DNA from: Paraburkholderia diazotrophica | Lineage (GTDB): Bacteria > Pseudomonadota > Gammaproteobacteria > Burkholderiales > Burkholderiaceae | Direction: 5' to 3' | Length of the DNA stretch: 64,000 nucleotides | Assembly (NCBI RefSeq): GCF_900108945.1 | Contig: NZ_FNYE01000035.1 | Span: forward strand, 20,969-84,968 | Shown here: positions 34,836 to 43,973 of the stretch, piece after piece | How the letters are laid out: the number at the start of each line of letters is the position of its first letter | How positions within the stretch are numbered: position 1 is the stretch's first letter | Notes under the pieces: model-generated | The model's database searches: none | What the model was told of the DNA's origin: nothing | What the model saw: the letters and a program-made list of their open reading frames with translations, nothing else | Position numbers and translations under genes: made by a program

Positions 34836-37172
34836 ATGCGATTCCATAGCCTGCGCGCCCGTATCGCGATCGTCGTCGTGCTGCTGATGCTCGCCGTGCA
34901 GCTTGCCGGCTATGCCGTCATCAGCACGGTGATCCGCTCGAACGCGCGCAGCAACTCCGAGCGACAACTGGCCGTCGCCGAAAACGTGTTTCGCCAGGTG
35001 CTGCGCGCGAACGGCGAAAAGCTCACGCAGGCCGCGACGGTCGTCGCAGCGGACTTCGGCTTTCGCGAAGCCGTTGCGACGCACGACGAGAACACCGTCG
35101 TCTCGGCGTTGAGGAATCACGGCAGCCGCATCGATGCGGACATCGTGATGCTCGCGACTCCGGACGGCAAGGTGACGGCAGACAGCCGCGGCCCGTCGCA
35201 AGGCGCTGCGCCGTTCCCGCTCGCGAGCCTGATCCGCACAGCCGTGCGGCGCGGCGATGCGTCGTCGATCGTGCCGATAGACGGCAAGCTGTACCAGGTC
35301 GTCGCCGTGCCCGTCAAGGCGCCCGTAACGATCGCGTGGGTCGCCATGGGCTTCGTGATCGACGACAAGACGGCGCGCGACATCGCAACCCTCACGTCGC
35401 TCGATGTATCGTTCCTCGATCGCCTTTCCGATGGGCGCTGGAGCGTGCTCGCGAGTTCGATGCCCGATGCGCGCCACGCGCACGCGAGCATCGCCGATAT
35501 CGCCGACGAGAACTACGCAACGCGCGTCGTGCTGCTGCAATCGGGCGGCGAAACCATTGCGGTGATGCTGCAGCGCTCACTGCACGAGATCACGGCGCCG
35601 TTTCATCGGCTGCAGTCGGTTCTCGCATTCATCACGGCGGTCGGTGTGCTGCTATCGATTGTCGGCAGCATGCTCACCGCGCGCAGCGTGACGCGGCCCG
35701 TGCAGGCGCTGATGCATTTTTCGCGGCGTGTCGAGAGCGGCAACTACGATCAGCCGATCGAGGTCTCGCATCAGGACGAGCTCGGCAAGCTCGCCAAGGC
35801 GTTCAACCACATGCAGCAGGCGATTTCGGAACGCGAGAGGCACATTACCGAGCTCGCGTATATGGACCGTCTGACGGGCCTCGCCAATCGCGCGATGTTC
35901 AACGACCGTCTGCAAGCCGGGATCGAACACGCACGGGCACAGGCGGACGATGGCGACGCGCCGCTCACGTTCAGCGTGATGATGATGGACCTCGACCGCT
36001 TCAAGTATGTCAACGATACGCTCGGGCATCCCATCGGCGATCAGCTTCTGTGCGAAGTGGCAACGCGTTTGCGCAATGCGCTGCACAGCAAGGATCTCGT
36101 CGCGCGTCTAGGCGGCGACGAGTTCGGCGTTCTCCTGCCCGCCGACGACAATGATGGTGCGCAGCGCGTGGCCGCGCATCTGATCAAGACGCTTGAAGTG
36201 CCGATCACGATCGAAGGACAGCTCGTCGATGTGGGCGCGAGCATCGGCATCGTCACCTGGCCGCAGCACGGCGCCGACATGAACGTGCTGATGCGCCGCG
36301 CCGATATCGCGATGTATGTCGCGAAGCGCACCAATACCGGCTTCGCGGTCTACGACGAGAAGCACGATCACAACAGCGCCGAACGTCTGTCGCTGATGAG
36401 CGAACTGCGCCAGGCGGTCGAGCAGGATCAGCTGATGTTGTACTACCAGCCGAAGCTCGATCTGGCGTCGGGCACCGTCAAGTATGTCGAAGCGCTCGTG
36501 CGCTGGGAGCATCCGACGCGCGGCTTCGTGTCACCCGACCAGTTCATTCCGTTTGCCGAACAGACGGGCTATATCAAGGCGATCTCGCATTGGGTCGCGG
36601 ACAAGGCGATCGGCCAGTGCGCGACGTGGCGCGCGGCGGGGATCGAGCTGGCCGTGTCGGTTAACGTGTCGGCGCGCGAACTGATCCAGTCGACGCTGCC
36701 TGAGACGTTCAGCGCGCTGCTGAGCAAGCATGGCGTGCCGCCCGAGCTCGTGTGGATCGAGATCACGGAGAGCGCGATCATGGACGATCCCAATCACGCT
36801 ATCGAGACGCTCGACCGCCTGCACGCACTCGGCATTCGCCTTGCCGTCGACGACTTCGGCACGGGCTATTCGTCGCTCTCGTATCTGAAACGGATGCCCG
36901 TCGACGAACTGAAGATCGACAAGTCATTCGTGATGGCCATGACGCATCACAAGGACGATGAGACCATCGTGCGCTCGACCATCGATCTCGCGCACAACAT
37001 GGGCCTCAAAGTGGTGGCCGAAGGCGTCGAAACCGAAGATGTGCTCGGGCGGCTCCGCGACTTGGGCTGCGATCTTGTGCAGGGCTTCCATCTGAGCCGT
37101 CCGTTGCCGCCGTCACGGCTCGAAGCATGGCTCATCGAGTGGGAAATCCGCCAGACGGCGGACGAGGCCTGA
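34836..37172 (+). CDS. Membrane GGDEF/EAL c-di-GMP protein with periplasmic sensor
   Basis: A 778-residue signalling protein. One membrane helix (RIAIVVVLLMLAVQLAGYAVI) leads to a periplasmic sensor of about 220 residues, a second helix (AFITAVGVLLSIVGSML) and a HAMP linker. The GGDEF domain has an intact GGDEF motif at 426-430, and the EAL domain has EAL at 552-554 with later DDFGTGYSS and KIDKSF motifs, so both diguanylate cyclase and phosphodiesterase activities are possible. It starts seven bases after the cupredoxin gene. The exported globin and cupredoxin could feed an oxygen, NO or redox signal to the periplasmic sensor. Confidence 0.92.
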   Translation: MRFHSLRARIAIVVVLLMLAVQLAGYAVISTVIRSNARSNSERQLAVAENVFRQVLRANGEKLTQAATVVAADFGFREAVATHDENTVVSALRNHGSRIDADIVMLATPDGKVTADSRGPSQGAAPFPLASLIRTAVRRGDASSIVPIDGKLYQVVAVPVKAPVTIAWVAMGFVIDDKTARDIATLTSLDVSFLDRLSDGRWSVLASSMPDARHAHASIADIADENYATRVVLLQSGGETIAVMLQRSLHEITAPFHRLQSVLAFITAVGVLLSIVGSMLTARSVTRPVQALMHFSRRVESGNYDQPIEVSHQDELGKLAKAFNHMQQAISERERHITELAYMDRLTGLANRAMFNDRLQAGIEHARAQADDGDAPLTFSVMMMDLDRFKYVNDTLGHPIGDQLLCEVATRLRNALHSKDLVARLGGDEFGVLLPADDNDGAQRVAAHLIKTLEVPITIEGQLVDVGASIGIVTWPQHGADMNVLMRRADIAMYVAKRTNTGFAVYDEKHDHNSAERLSLMSELRQAVEQDQLMLYYQPKLDLASGTVKYVEALVRWEHPTRGFVSPDQFIPFAEQTGYIKAISHWVADKAIGQCATWRAAGIELAVSVNVSARELIQSTLPETFSALLSKHGVPPELVWIEITESAIMDDPNHAIETLDRLHALGIRLAVDDFGTGYSSLSYLKRMPVDELKIDKSFVMAMTHHKDDETIVRSTIDLAHNMGLKVVAEGVETEDVLGRLRDLGCDLVQGFHLSRPLPPSRLEAWLIEWEIRQTADEA

Positions 37173-37310
37173 TGTCGTCTGAAACGTGGGCATGCCCGTT
37201 ACGCGATAACGACGCCCACGGTTACGGTCAGTCGATTAGCGAACGCGGCACGGCACGGCCCACGAACGGTTATCTGCGCGGCGTGACAGAGGGCTTGAGT
37301 TGCGAAGCAA

Positions 37311-37478
37311 TTAACAGTTTCCCTTCTTCGCCTGTCCGGGCGGACAGAATCCATTGCCCGGCCCTCCTTGCGGCTTGCCTTGCGGCGCGACGACTACGCC
37401 AGGCTGATCGGGTACATACACCGCGCACCCCGAGAGCACAGTTACAGCGACTGCCAACAGCGTCATGATCGTTTTCAT
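37311..37478 (-). CDS. Very small lipoprotein
   Basis: A 55-residue frame starting MKTIMTLLAVAVTVLSGCAV, a clear lipoprotein signal with lipobox LSGC (Cys18). The mature part is rich in Pro, Gly and Gln (VYVPDQPGVVVAPQGKPQGG) and ends FCPPGQAKKGNC with a cysteine pair. It is too short for ordinary gene callers but the signal peptide makes it credible. It lies between the GGDEF/EAL gene (convergent) and a DUF4382 lipoprotein on the same strand. Confidence 0.7.
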   Translation of the reverse strand: MKTIMTLLAVAVTVLSGCAVYVPDQPGVVVAPQGKPQGGPGNGFCPPGQAKKGNC

Positions 37479-37526
37479 TGAATGTGCGCCGGGAGGGACC
37501 GTTGCGTCCCTCCCGCTTCCCCAAAA

Positions 37527-38702
37527 TCAGAAGTTGAAGTTGATGCCCGACTGGCTGCCAGCCGACACGTTGACATTGGTCGATTGCGTCGTGCCGCTCG
37601 CGCTGTCCGCTTCGACGGTATAAGCGCCAGCAGCACTGCCTGCCGGAGCCAATGCAACAGGCAATGTGCCTGCGTAAGTTCCCGTCATCGGCGCCGCTGC
37701 CGGGACGGCAAGCGTGTAAGCACCCGTATCGAGATTCGCGTTGACGGAAGCGACTTCATATGAGCCAGCACCGTCGTTCTGCAAGGCGCGCACGAGGGCC
37801 TGGGCAGACGCCGTCACGGTACCTGCAACCGTGTTCACCGTAGACGCCGGAAGCGTGATCGGTGCGGCAGTCGTGGCGATCGTCGTAGTCGCACTTGCCG
37901 TAACCGGTACCGAGTGGATGACGCCGTTCGCGTGCCCCGTCGGCTGCCGGTTGTCCACGATCACGACATCGTAGTTGCCGTTCGTCGAACTCTGGATCAA
38001 TGGGCTGAGGACAAACTGGCCATTACTGTCAGCGACCGTGCCGCGAATCACATGACCGTTCTGTTCCGCGTAGACCGTGGCTCCCGCCTCGCCTGGCGCG
38101 ACATAACCAGCGATGCTGCCGCTGACCACGGTCGGTGTAGCCGTTACCACGGGCTTCAGACTATAGCTGCCGTTGCCGCGCTGGACGATCGATTTGCACG
38201 CGTTGAAGTCCAGCACGAGATCCACCAATGTGTTCGCCTGAACCGTAAACGGCTGGATGATCTTGTATCCGCTCTGCGTTGCGCTCGGCGTGACTAACGG
38301 CTGCTCGGTACTCGTACCCGTGACCACGACGGAATTCGCAACCGAGTTGCCCTGATTCTGCGCCAGTACGAGTCGGATCTGCTGATACTGACCCGCAGCC
38401 AGCGGTGCGCGACCGAGGTCGGTCAGAACGCCATTGGTCAGCGAAAGCAGATCGATCTTTTGCGGTGCCGGCAGCGCGATGTCGGTCCAGCCCCCGTCCG
38501 AATCGCCGGCCGTCGAGCTTGCATTGACGCGTACCTTATCGACGGTCACATAGACATGGTCAAAACCGCACGACGGCGCATCGGTCATTGCCACATGCAG
38601 CGTGCCGGTTCCGCTGCCAGCGTTATCACCACCGCCGCCGCCGCATGCTGCCAGCACCATAGGAAGTGCCAGCGTACAAAGCCACTTTCTAGTCGTTTTC
38701 AT
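37527..38702 (-). CDS. DUF4382 domain lipoprotein
   Basis: A 391-residue lipoprotein: signal MKTTRKWLCTLALPMVLAAC with the acylated Cys20, followed by a Gly-rich spacer and then the DUF4382 domain (TLHVAMTDAPSCGFDHVYVT, near residues 32-51). The second half is Ala/Thr/Val-rich beta material with repeated short motifs (carboxypeptidase-regulatory-like domains). The start at 38702 is supported by the signal peptide and a GGGG ribosome site. Likely surface or periplasm attached. Function unknown. Confidence 0.85.
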   Translation of the reverse strand: MKTTRKWLCTLALPMVLAACGGGGGDNAGSGTGTLHVAMTDAPSCGFDHVYVTVDKVRVNASSTAGDSDGGWTDIALPAPQKIDLLSLTNGVLTDLGRAPLAAGQYQQIRLVLAQNQGNSVANSVVVTGTSTEQPLVTPSATQSGYKIIQPFTVQANTLVDLVLDFNACKSIVQRGNGSYSLKPVVTATPTVVSGSIAGYVAPGEAGATVYAEQNGHVIRGTVADSNGQFVLSPLIQSSTNGNYDVVIVDNRQPTGHANGVIHSVPVTASATTTIATTAAPITLPASTVNTVAGTVTASAQALVRALQNDGAGSYEVASVNANLDTGAYTLAVPAAAPMTGTYAGTLPVALAPAGSAAGAYTVEADSASGTTQSTNVNVSAGSQSGINFNF

Positions 38703-38920
38703 GGGAACCCCAGTTATTTGTTCTGTGAGCGGAAGGATACGGAAAGCTCCCGTAAGTTTGCTCGGCAAATTGCAATAATCTGTAACCGATATGTCGTGCC
38801 CGGTATATCGTCGGCATGCGCGCACATCATCTCGGCCATCATCGCGGCCAGGATTTCCGGTGCGTCAGCGATCGCGCGACACCGCCTTGACTGTCCGGCT
38901 CGCCAGAACTTGGCGAACGT

Positions 38921-39697
38921 CTATGTCCCTGTCTGATCCGGCGCAGTTCCCCTGACACCTGCTCGCCGGCCCGCGACCATCTCCACCAGCCAGTTCACGA
39001 CGAGCGCGGTATACGCCCGCTGGCTGGGATCGTCCGATAGCCCGTGGTCCGCGCCTTCGATGATCCGGTACGTGAGCGAATGCGCCTGCAAAAAGGCCTG
39101 CAGATAGCTGGCGATCACGGTGTGCGGCACGATCTCGTCGTGTTCTGATTCGACGAGCAGCACATCGCCGCCAAAACGGGCCGCCGCGCGCAACGCGCGA
39201 TTGTCCGACGATGGCACGATGCGTTTGCGATAAGCGACGAGATCGTGTTCGACATGCAGAGCGCGCTTCGGCGTGTTCCATCCTTCGTCCAGGTAGAGCG
39301 CCGGTACGCGCAGACCTAGCCAGCGCACGGGACGCAGCTCCGTCAGGATCGCCGCGAGATAGCCGCCGTAGCTGCTGCCGATGACGGCAACCGCATCGCG
39401 GTCGATCGACGGATGTGCAACGAGCGCATCGTAGGCGGCAAGCAGGTCCTGCAGATTGGTTTCCCGCGTCACGTTTTGCTGTTCGTCGAGCGTGCGCCCA
39501 TGTCCCGTCAGATCGAAGGTCAGGCAGACGCAGCCGAATGCCGCCGTCTGCCGCGCGCGCTCGAGATACTGCCCCTGATTGCCGCCCCAGCCGTGCACGA
39601 AAAGAACGCCTGGCACCGTTGTCTTCGGTGCGAGCAGGGTCCCGTCGAGGTAGCCGTTCTCGACCTTGATCTGCACGCCATAACGTTCCGCTGTCAT
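38921..39697 (-). CDS. Alpha/beta hydrolase (dienelactone hydrolase/acyl-peptidase-like)
   Basis: A 258-residue serine hydrolase. FVHGWGGNQGQYLERAR gives the oxyanion segment, GSSYGG the nucleophile elbow (Ser near residue 109), VESEHDEIVP the catalytic Asp and EGADHGLS the His. Its start overlaps the stop of the DUF3182 gene (ATGA), so the two are made together; that genetic link is seen repeatedly for DUF3182 proteins and suggests a joint task such as modifying a peptide- or ester-containing product. Substrate unknown. Confidence 0.88.
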   Translation of the reverse strand: MTAERYGVQIKVENGYLDGTLLAPKTTVPGVLFVHGWGGNQGQYLERARQTAAFGCVCLTFDLTGHGRTLDEQQNVTRETNLQDLLAAYDALVAHPSIDRDAVAVIGSSYGGYLAAILTELRPVRWLGLRVPALYLDEGWNTPKRALHVEHDLVAYRKRIVPSSDNRALRAAARFGGDVLLVESEHDEIVPHTVIASYLQAFLQAHSLTYRIIEGADHGLSDDPSQRAYTALVVNWLVEMVAGRRAGVRGTAPDQTGT

Positions 39698-40890
39698 ATG
39701 CCGCTGCTCCCTTGCAAGGTATGGCGATCCACCGTGTAGTACTTCGTGATGGCGCCCGCTCGCGCATCGACGCCTCGATAGACGATGCAGGCGCCATCGG
39801 GCACCTGCACGTCGTCGCCGTAAAGCTCACGTGTCGAGGCGCGCACCGCATAGACCCGAGGGTCCGCCCTGAACATGCGCAACGCGCCAAGCTCGGCGCC
39901 CGTCGCGCCGCCGACCCGCCACGACTGCTCGAGCACGCCGCAATGGCGCACGCCTTGTGCATCGATGCCCCAGGCGACGTCGTAGTTGCGTCTCGATGCG
40001 AAGAAGCCGGCGTAGTCGTTTTGAACGGCGGCATCGAATGCACGGGCCTTGCTGATTGCCTCATGGATATCGCTCGTGACGTCGAGCTGCGCAAGCATGT
40101 CGAAGCCGCCATGCACGACGACCAGGTCCGTGCCGCCATAGACGTGGTGGCCATGGTTATTGACAGTCAGATGCTGCACGCCGTAGTAGCTCGCTACCAG
40201 ATCGTCGAGCGTCACCTGGCCGACGCTCAGCGTTTCGATGCTATCCAGCTGCCGTTCGACGACGATGCCTTCGGCTCGCAGCGTCGCATCGCCAAGCGCG
40301 TCGAGTTCTGCTTCCAGTTCATTCATATCGGCGACCAGTGATTGTCCCGCTCCGCCGATCCCGTAAGGGCGCTTGATCCGCACATGGCCCTGCGGCCAGA
40401 GCATGCGTGCCGCGTTGCAGGCATCGTCCCGCGAAAATGCGGAATGGCCGGGCAGAACCAGCGAAGCAGTGTGCTCGCCGAATACGCGCGACCAGCCCGG
40501 TGGCGAAGCCTGCGCGTCATCGGGCAGTGCGTGTGCGATCAGCTTCGTCGCGACGAACGGAAACGGCACGACGCCGCCGAACAGATCGCGCACGGATCGA
40601 ACGCCGAGCTTGCGCGCTTGCGTCAACGTCAGCGTATCGTCGGGGACCAGGTAACGATGCGCGGGATAGGCATCGCTTGCATTGAACTCGCCCGCAAGCG
40701 TCGTGCCTTTGAGTTCGGCGATCTGCCTCGCGAGCGCCCAAAGCGTCTCGACCTCGTGGCCAGTCTGATCGGTCTTGCGTTGCCCACGATAGACGAGCAC
40801 AACGGGCAGCGCCGGTCTCGCCGGAGATAAACGCACCTTCAAGTTGTCCTCCCCGCGCCGGGGCGCAATAGTCGCGGTATTCGTTTTCAT
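39694..40890 (-). CDS. DUF3182 family ATP-grasp-like protein
   Basis: A 398-residue protein of the DUF3182 family, whose core resembles ATP-grasp ligases: IKRPYGIGGAGQSLV (about 172-186) is a P-loop-like lysine region and VVERQL an adenine-contact strand. ATP-grasp enzymes join a carboxylate to an amine or thiol. It is coupled to an alpha/beta hydrolase. The first residues (MKTNTATIAPRRGEDN) are poorly ordered and the true start could be a little downstream. No substrate can be named. Confidence 0.78.
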   Translation of the reverse strand: MKTNTATIAPRRGEDNLKVRLSPARPALPVVLVYRGQRKTDQTGHEVETLWALARQIAELKGTTLAGEFNASDAYPAHRYLVPDDTLTLTQARKLGVRSVRDLFGGVVPFPFVATKLIAHALPDDAQASPPGWSRVFGEHTASLVLPGHSAFSRDDACNAARMLWPQGHVRIKRPYGIGGAGQSLVADMNELEAELDALGDATLRAEGIVVERQLDSIETLSVGQVTLDDLVASYYGVQHLTVNNHGHHVYGGTDLVVVHGGFDMLAQLDVTSDIHEAISKARAFDAAVQNDYAGFFASRRNYDVAWGIDAQGVRHCGVLEQSWRVGGATGAELGALRMFRADPRVYAVRASTRELYGDDVQVPDGACIVYRGVDARAGAITKYYTVDRHTLQGSSGI

Positions 40891-41106
40891 GCGCGCGCAT
40901 CATCGGTCTACGCCGACGTTTGTCAGAGAGCAAGGCTTGTGCCTTTGTCTGCCGGAGGGGGAAGGATTCGGGCGCTAAATCCGCAGAGTTAGTACTGGAT
41001 TTTTGAGCACGCGCATCGTCGTTCCGGCGCGCTCGCTACAATTGTGCCCGCTCGCGCCTCCCGGCCGGCCGTCGCAGGGGTGTTGACGGATTTATCGCGG
41101 TCTGTT

Positions 41107-41535
41107 TCATTTCTCTTGCCGCATCGATGGCGTAAAGGTGATGCCTACCAGCAATCCTTCCGGCCCGATGAAGCGGCTGACAGTCTGGCCCCACGGCTCA
41201 TTCCGGCTCCTGACCAGCATCCGATACCCTCGTGATTCGAGTTCCGCCGTAGCCGCTTCGACGTTGTCGACATCAAATTCAATCCAGGCTTGCGGAATGG
41301 GCACGTCACGAGGCCACGAATCCGTGCCGAAGCACGACTGAGCAGCCTGAGAGAGCGGCCACAAGGCGAACGTGTTTGCACCTTGCAGCCTCTCCGTATG
41401 AAGGTAGCCGCCTTTCTCTTCCTTGAAGGCGATACCGAAGGCACGACTGTAGAGCTCGCGGCTTGCCTGGGCTTCACTCACAATCGGGCCGAAGCCTGCG
41501 ATGAACAAGGCTGTGGCTTTTGTGATCTTTTCCAT
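41107..41535 (-). CDS. VOC family (glyoxalase/bleomycin-resistance-like) protein
   Basis: A 142-residue protein beginning MEKITKATALFIAGFGPIVS at 41535 with AAAGGAG upstream. Paired beta-alpha-beta units with SRELYSRAFGIAF and WIEFDVDNVEAATAELESRG are the vicinal-oxygen-chelate pattern. It is the most downstream of three small genes on this strand with a carboxymuconolactone decarboxylase and a cupin, a grouping seen in oxidative-stress or quinone detoxification sets. Metal ligands cannot be fixed by eye. Confidence 0.85.
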   Translation of the reverse strand: MEKITKATALFIAGFGPIVSEAQASRELYSRAFGIAFKEEKGGYLHTERLQGANTFALWPLSQAAQSCFGTDSWPRDVPIPQAWIEFDVDNVEAATAELESRGYRMLVRSRNEPWGQTVSRFIGPEGLLVGITFTPSMRQEK

Positions 41536-41759
41536 GGCTTCTCCTTTGTCGCCAATGAGCGGCGCAATGAGGAATGGACATGAACATGTCTGCGCGCGCC
41601 CGTCGAACGGATGTGGCGGCCAGTATTCATGTAGCGCGGGGCATGGATGAGTGTAGGCTTTTTTCAGGTCGCGATTGTGTGTGTCACGTCGCAGGCGTAC
41701 TACTGACGCTCGATTGTGGCTTTCCAACTTCACGCGCTTCAGGAATCAGCCAGTCTATT

Positions 41760-42215
41760 TCATTGCTCCAGTACAGCCTGAGGAGTATTCCGGAAGCTGA
41801 TCGCCATACGGTTATACGTATTCATCACGCTGATCGCGATCGTGAGGTCCACCAGTTCCCGCTCATCGAACACTGCGCGGGCAGCCTCGTAAGCCTCATC
41901 GGGTACACCCGTCTGCGCAACCAGCGTGACCGATTCGGCCCATGCGAGCGCGGCGCGCTCCCGTTCGTCAAACAGATGGCCGGCTTCCTCCCATGCCTGT
42001 ACCAGCGCAAGCTTTTCGACTTTCACGCCCTTGTTCAGCAGGTCACGTGTGTGCATGTCGAGACAGTAGGCGCAGTTGTTGATCTGTGAGACGCGAAGAT
42101 AAGCCAGATCGACTAGAACAGGCGACAGACTGCTCTGCATGACGTAGCCATAGACGCCGCCTAGGGCTTTGACGCCTGCAGGCGCAATCTGGTTATAGTC
42201 GAGACGCTTGCTCAT
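41760..42215 (-). CDS. Carboxymuconolactone decarboxylase/AhpD-like protein
   Basis: A 151-residue helical protein with the AhpD motif NCAYCLDMH (C-x2-C-x3-H near residues 47-55), the redox-active site of alkylhydroperoxidase-D-type enzymes. The ATG at 42215 has AAGGAG upstream. It follows the cupin gene by 23 bases. Likely reduces peroxides or quinone-type compounds. Typical length. Confidence 0.9.
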   Translation of the reverse strand: MSKRLDYNQIAPAGVKALGGVYGYVMQSSLSPVLVDLAYLRVSQINNCAYCLDMHTRDLLNKGVKVEKLALVQAWEEAGHLFDERERAALAWAESVTLVAQTGVPDEAYEAARAVFDERELVDLTIAISVMNTYNRMAISFRNTPQAVLEQ

Positions 42216-42238
42216 GAGGGTTACTCCTTGCACTTGAT

Positions 42239-42655
42239 CTACTTGACGGGGGTGGTCAGGACTTTGTCGTCGCTATCCGCAACGAACACCGCAAGCAGCT
42301 TCGCAGGCCTGGACCTGCTTGCATTGCGGCTTATACGGTGGACGGCGCCGGGCTGCTCGAAAAAACTTTCGCCGGCATGGTAGATGCGCTTCGGGCCGTC
42401 GTTCACTTGTGACTCGATGTCGCCCGATACGACGTATGCATAGATGAAAGCGGACTTTGCATGCTCGTGTGCTGGCGATGCTCCGCCGGGGGCGTAGTCA
42501 ACGACTACGGCGGTCAACGACTTGCCCGGGATGTTGGGAATAGCGTGCTCGAAGTTTGGCGTGACGGTTTCACCCGAGCCATGTGCAGCGGCAGGCATTG
42601 CAATGGTGAAGGCAATCCCTGTGCAGGCGGCACCAACGACAGATCGAATGTTCAT
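42239..42655 (-). CDS. Exported cupin protein
   Basis: A 138-residue single-domain cupin with a signal peptide (first 24 residues, cleavage after AAA-HG). The cupin metal motif is visible as SPAHEHAKSAFIYAYV and later PGAVHRIS. It is first of the cupin-CMD-VOC group. A pair of 29-base inverted repeats with GAATG-NN-CATTC palindromes lies just upstream and probably contains its operators. An exported cupin with a cytosolic AhpD-like partner is common in proteobacterial stress operons. Confidence 0.85.
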   Translation of the reverse strand: MNIRSVVGAACTGIAFTIAMPAAAHGSGETVTPNFEHAIPNIPGKSLTAVVVDYAPGGASPAHEHAKSAFIYAYVVSGDIESQVNDGPKRIYHAGESFFEQPGAVHRISRNASRSRPAKLLAVFVADSDDKVLTTPVK

Positions 42656-42713
42656 AACGATGAGGCTCCTTGATATCACCGCATTGTGGTTGCAGACGGG
42701 AGCGGAGGAAAGG

Positions 42714-42840
42714 ACCAGGAATGAACATTCTTGATGCACCATGAAGCGATGACGAAGCCCGTCTATGCGGCCGGAGCGATCAAGGCCAGTGGGGAGAGCG
42801 GCCATATTGCAATGGTACATTCAGAATGCTCATTCCTGGT
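42714..42840. promoter_or_regulatory. Inverted 29-base repeats with GAATG-NN-CATTC cores, probable operator pair
   Basis: The segment 42714-42742 (starting ACCAGGAATGAACATTC) is repeated in inverted orientation at 42812-42840 with 25 of 29 bases the same. Each copy contains a small palindrome, GAATG-AA-CATTC and GAATG-AG-CATTC when read from their respective strands. They lie between the cupin operon and the divergent HD gene, about 60-190 bases from the starts. The layout suits two dimer sites of a TetR- or MarR-like repressor; no such gene is in the window. Confidence 0.65.
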
Positions 42841-42972
42841 GCTGTTCTATGGCCTTAGGGAAGCGTAGTGTTCTCAGTGTAATGAGCCCAGTCGGTCCTG
42901 ACCGAAAGGTCCCCGGCGGAGCGGTTCGGAACTGCACGAAAACGGCCGAACCGGGCAGCAGCCATCCAGACA

Positions 42973-43674
42973 ATGAGTACCGAGATGAAGCAAGGCAAAG
43001 TTGCTCCGACTAACGGAATAGTCGACGTTTCGATCCCTGACAGTTTATTGACGCGTGAGGCTACGCAGCTTATACGCGACACCGAAAGCGAATTGCTATT
43101 TAATCACTCGACCCGCGTGTACCTTTGGGGCGCGCTACTCGGAAAAAGAAGAAATCTGACCTTCGACCCAGAGTTGCTATACGTCGCAGCCATGTTTCAT
43201 GATATTGGGCTGACATCAATCTATTGCGAAAGCCAGCTTCGCTTCGAGGTGGATGGCGCGAACGCCGCGCGCGATTTTCTGCGGAGCCATCACATCTCCG
43301 AGGGCGATATAGATAAGGTCTGGATGGCTGTTGCACTCCATACGACTCCGGGCATTCCCGAGCACATGCATGGAGAAATCGCGCTGGTACAGGCCGGAGC
43401 CGGAATGGATGTGGCGGGACGTGGCTTTGAGCAGTTCACCGACGAACAACGTACCGCAGTGGTTGATGCATATCCTCGCGGCACTGATTTCGCCACCAGG
43501 ATGATCGATGCCTTCTATCACGGTATGAAGCATCGACCGGGCAGCACCTTCGGCACCTTCAACGATGATTTCCTCGCCCATACGGACCCGAGCTTCGAGC
43601 GGGTGAACCTGTGCAGCGTCATCTTGAAGTCGGATTGGGAGCGGCGAACAGTTCGCGAAATGCCCGATTTCTGA
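42973..43674 (+). CDS. HD domain phosphohydrolase-like protein
   Basis: A 233-residue protein with an HD metal site: His45 in LLFNHSTRVY, His76-Asp77 in AAMFHDIGLT and a downstream conserved Asp. This pattern resembles the cyanamide hydratase-like HD group. The ATG at 42973 is the natural start. It is divergent from the cupin operon and may share its operators. Substrate unknown. Confidence 0.85.
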   Translation: MSTEMKQGKVAPTNGIVDVSIPDSLLTREATQLIRDTESELLFNHSTRVYLWGALLGKRRNLTFDPELLYVAAMFHDIGLTSIYCESQLRFEVDGANAARDFLRSHHISEGDIDKVWMAVALHTTPGIPEHMHGEIALVQAGAGMDVAGRGFEQFTDEQRTAVVDAYPRGTDFATRMIDAFYHGMKHRPGSTFGTFNDDFLAHTDPSFERVNLCSVILKSDWERRTVREMPDF

Positions 43675-43973
43675 GAGCTCGGGTTTCGTTTTATTACCCC
43701 TCGTGCGAAGAAACGGATTCTACTTGTGTGCCGTCGTGAAACACGGACGCATTCTCCCTTGGGTGACGGCTGCGAGTCTCGCGCCCGTCACGCGCGCCGC
43801 CGATCCACGACTGACGCGTTGGGTGCTGCATTGGCAGATCGATTGCGGGAGCGGCGTCCTGGCGGCATGCATGCTCAGACACGGGTACGAATAGAACGAC
43901 GGCGTATCGCCTGATGCGTCGTCTGTTCGTGGGCGATAGCTGAGGCCCTGACGCGTCGCACTATCGACCAACA

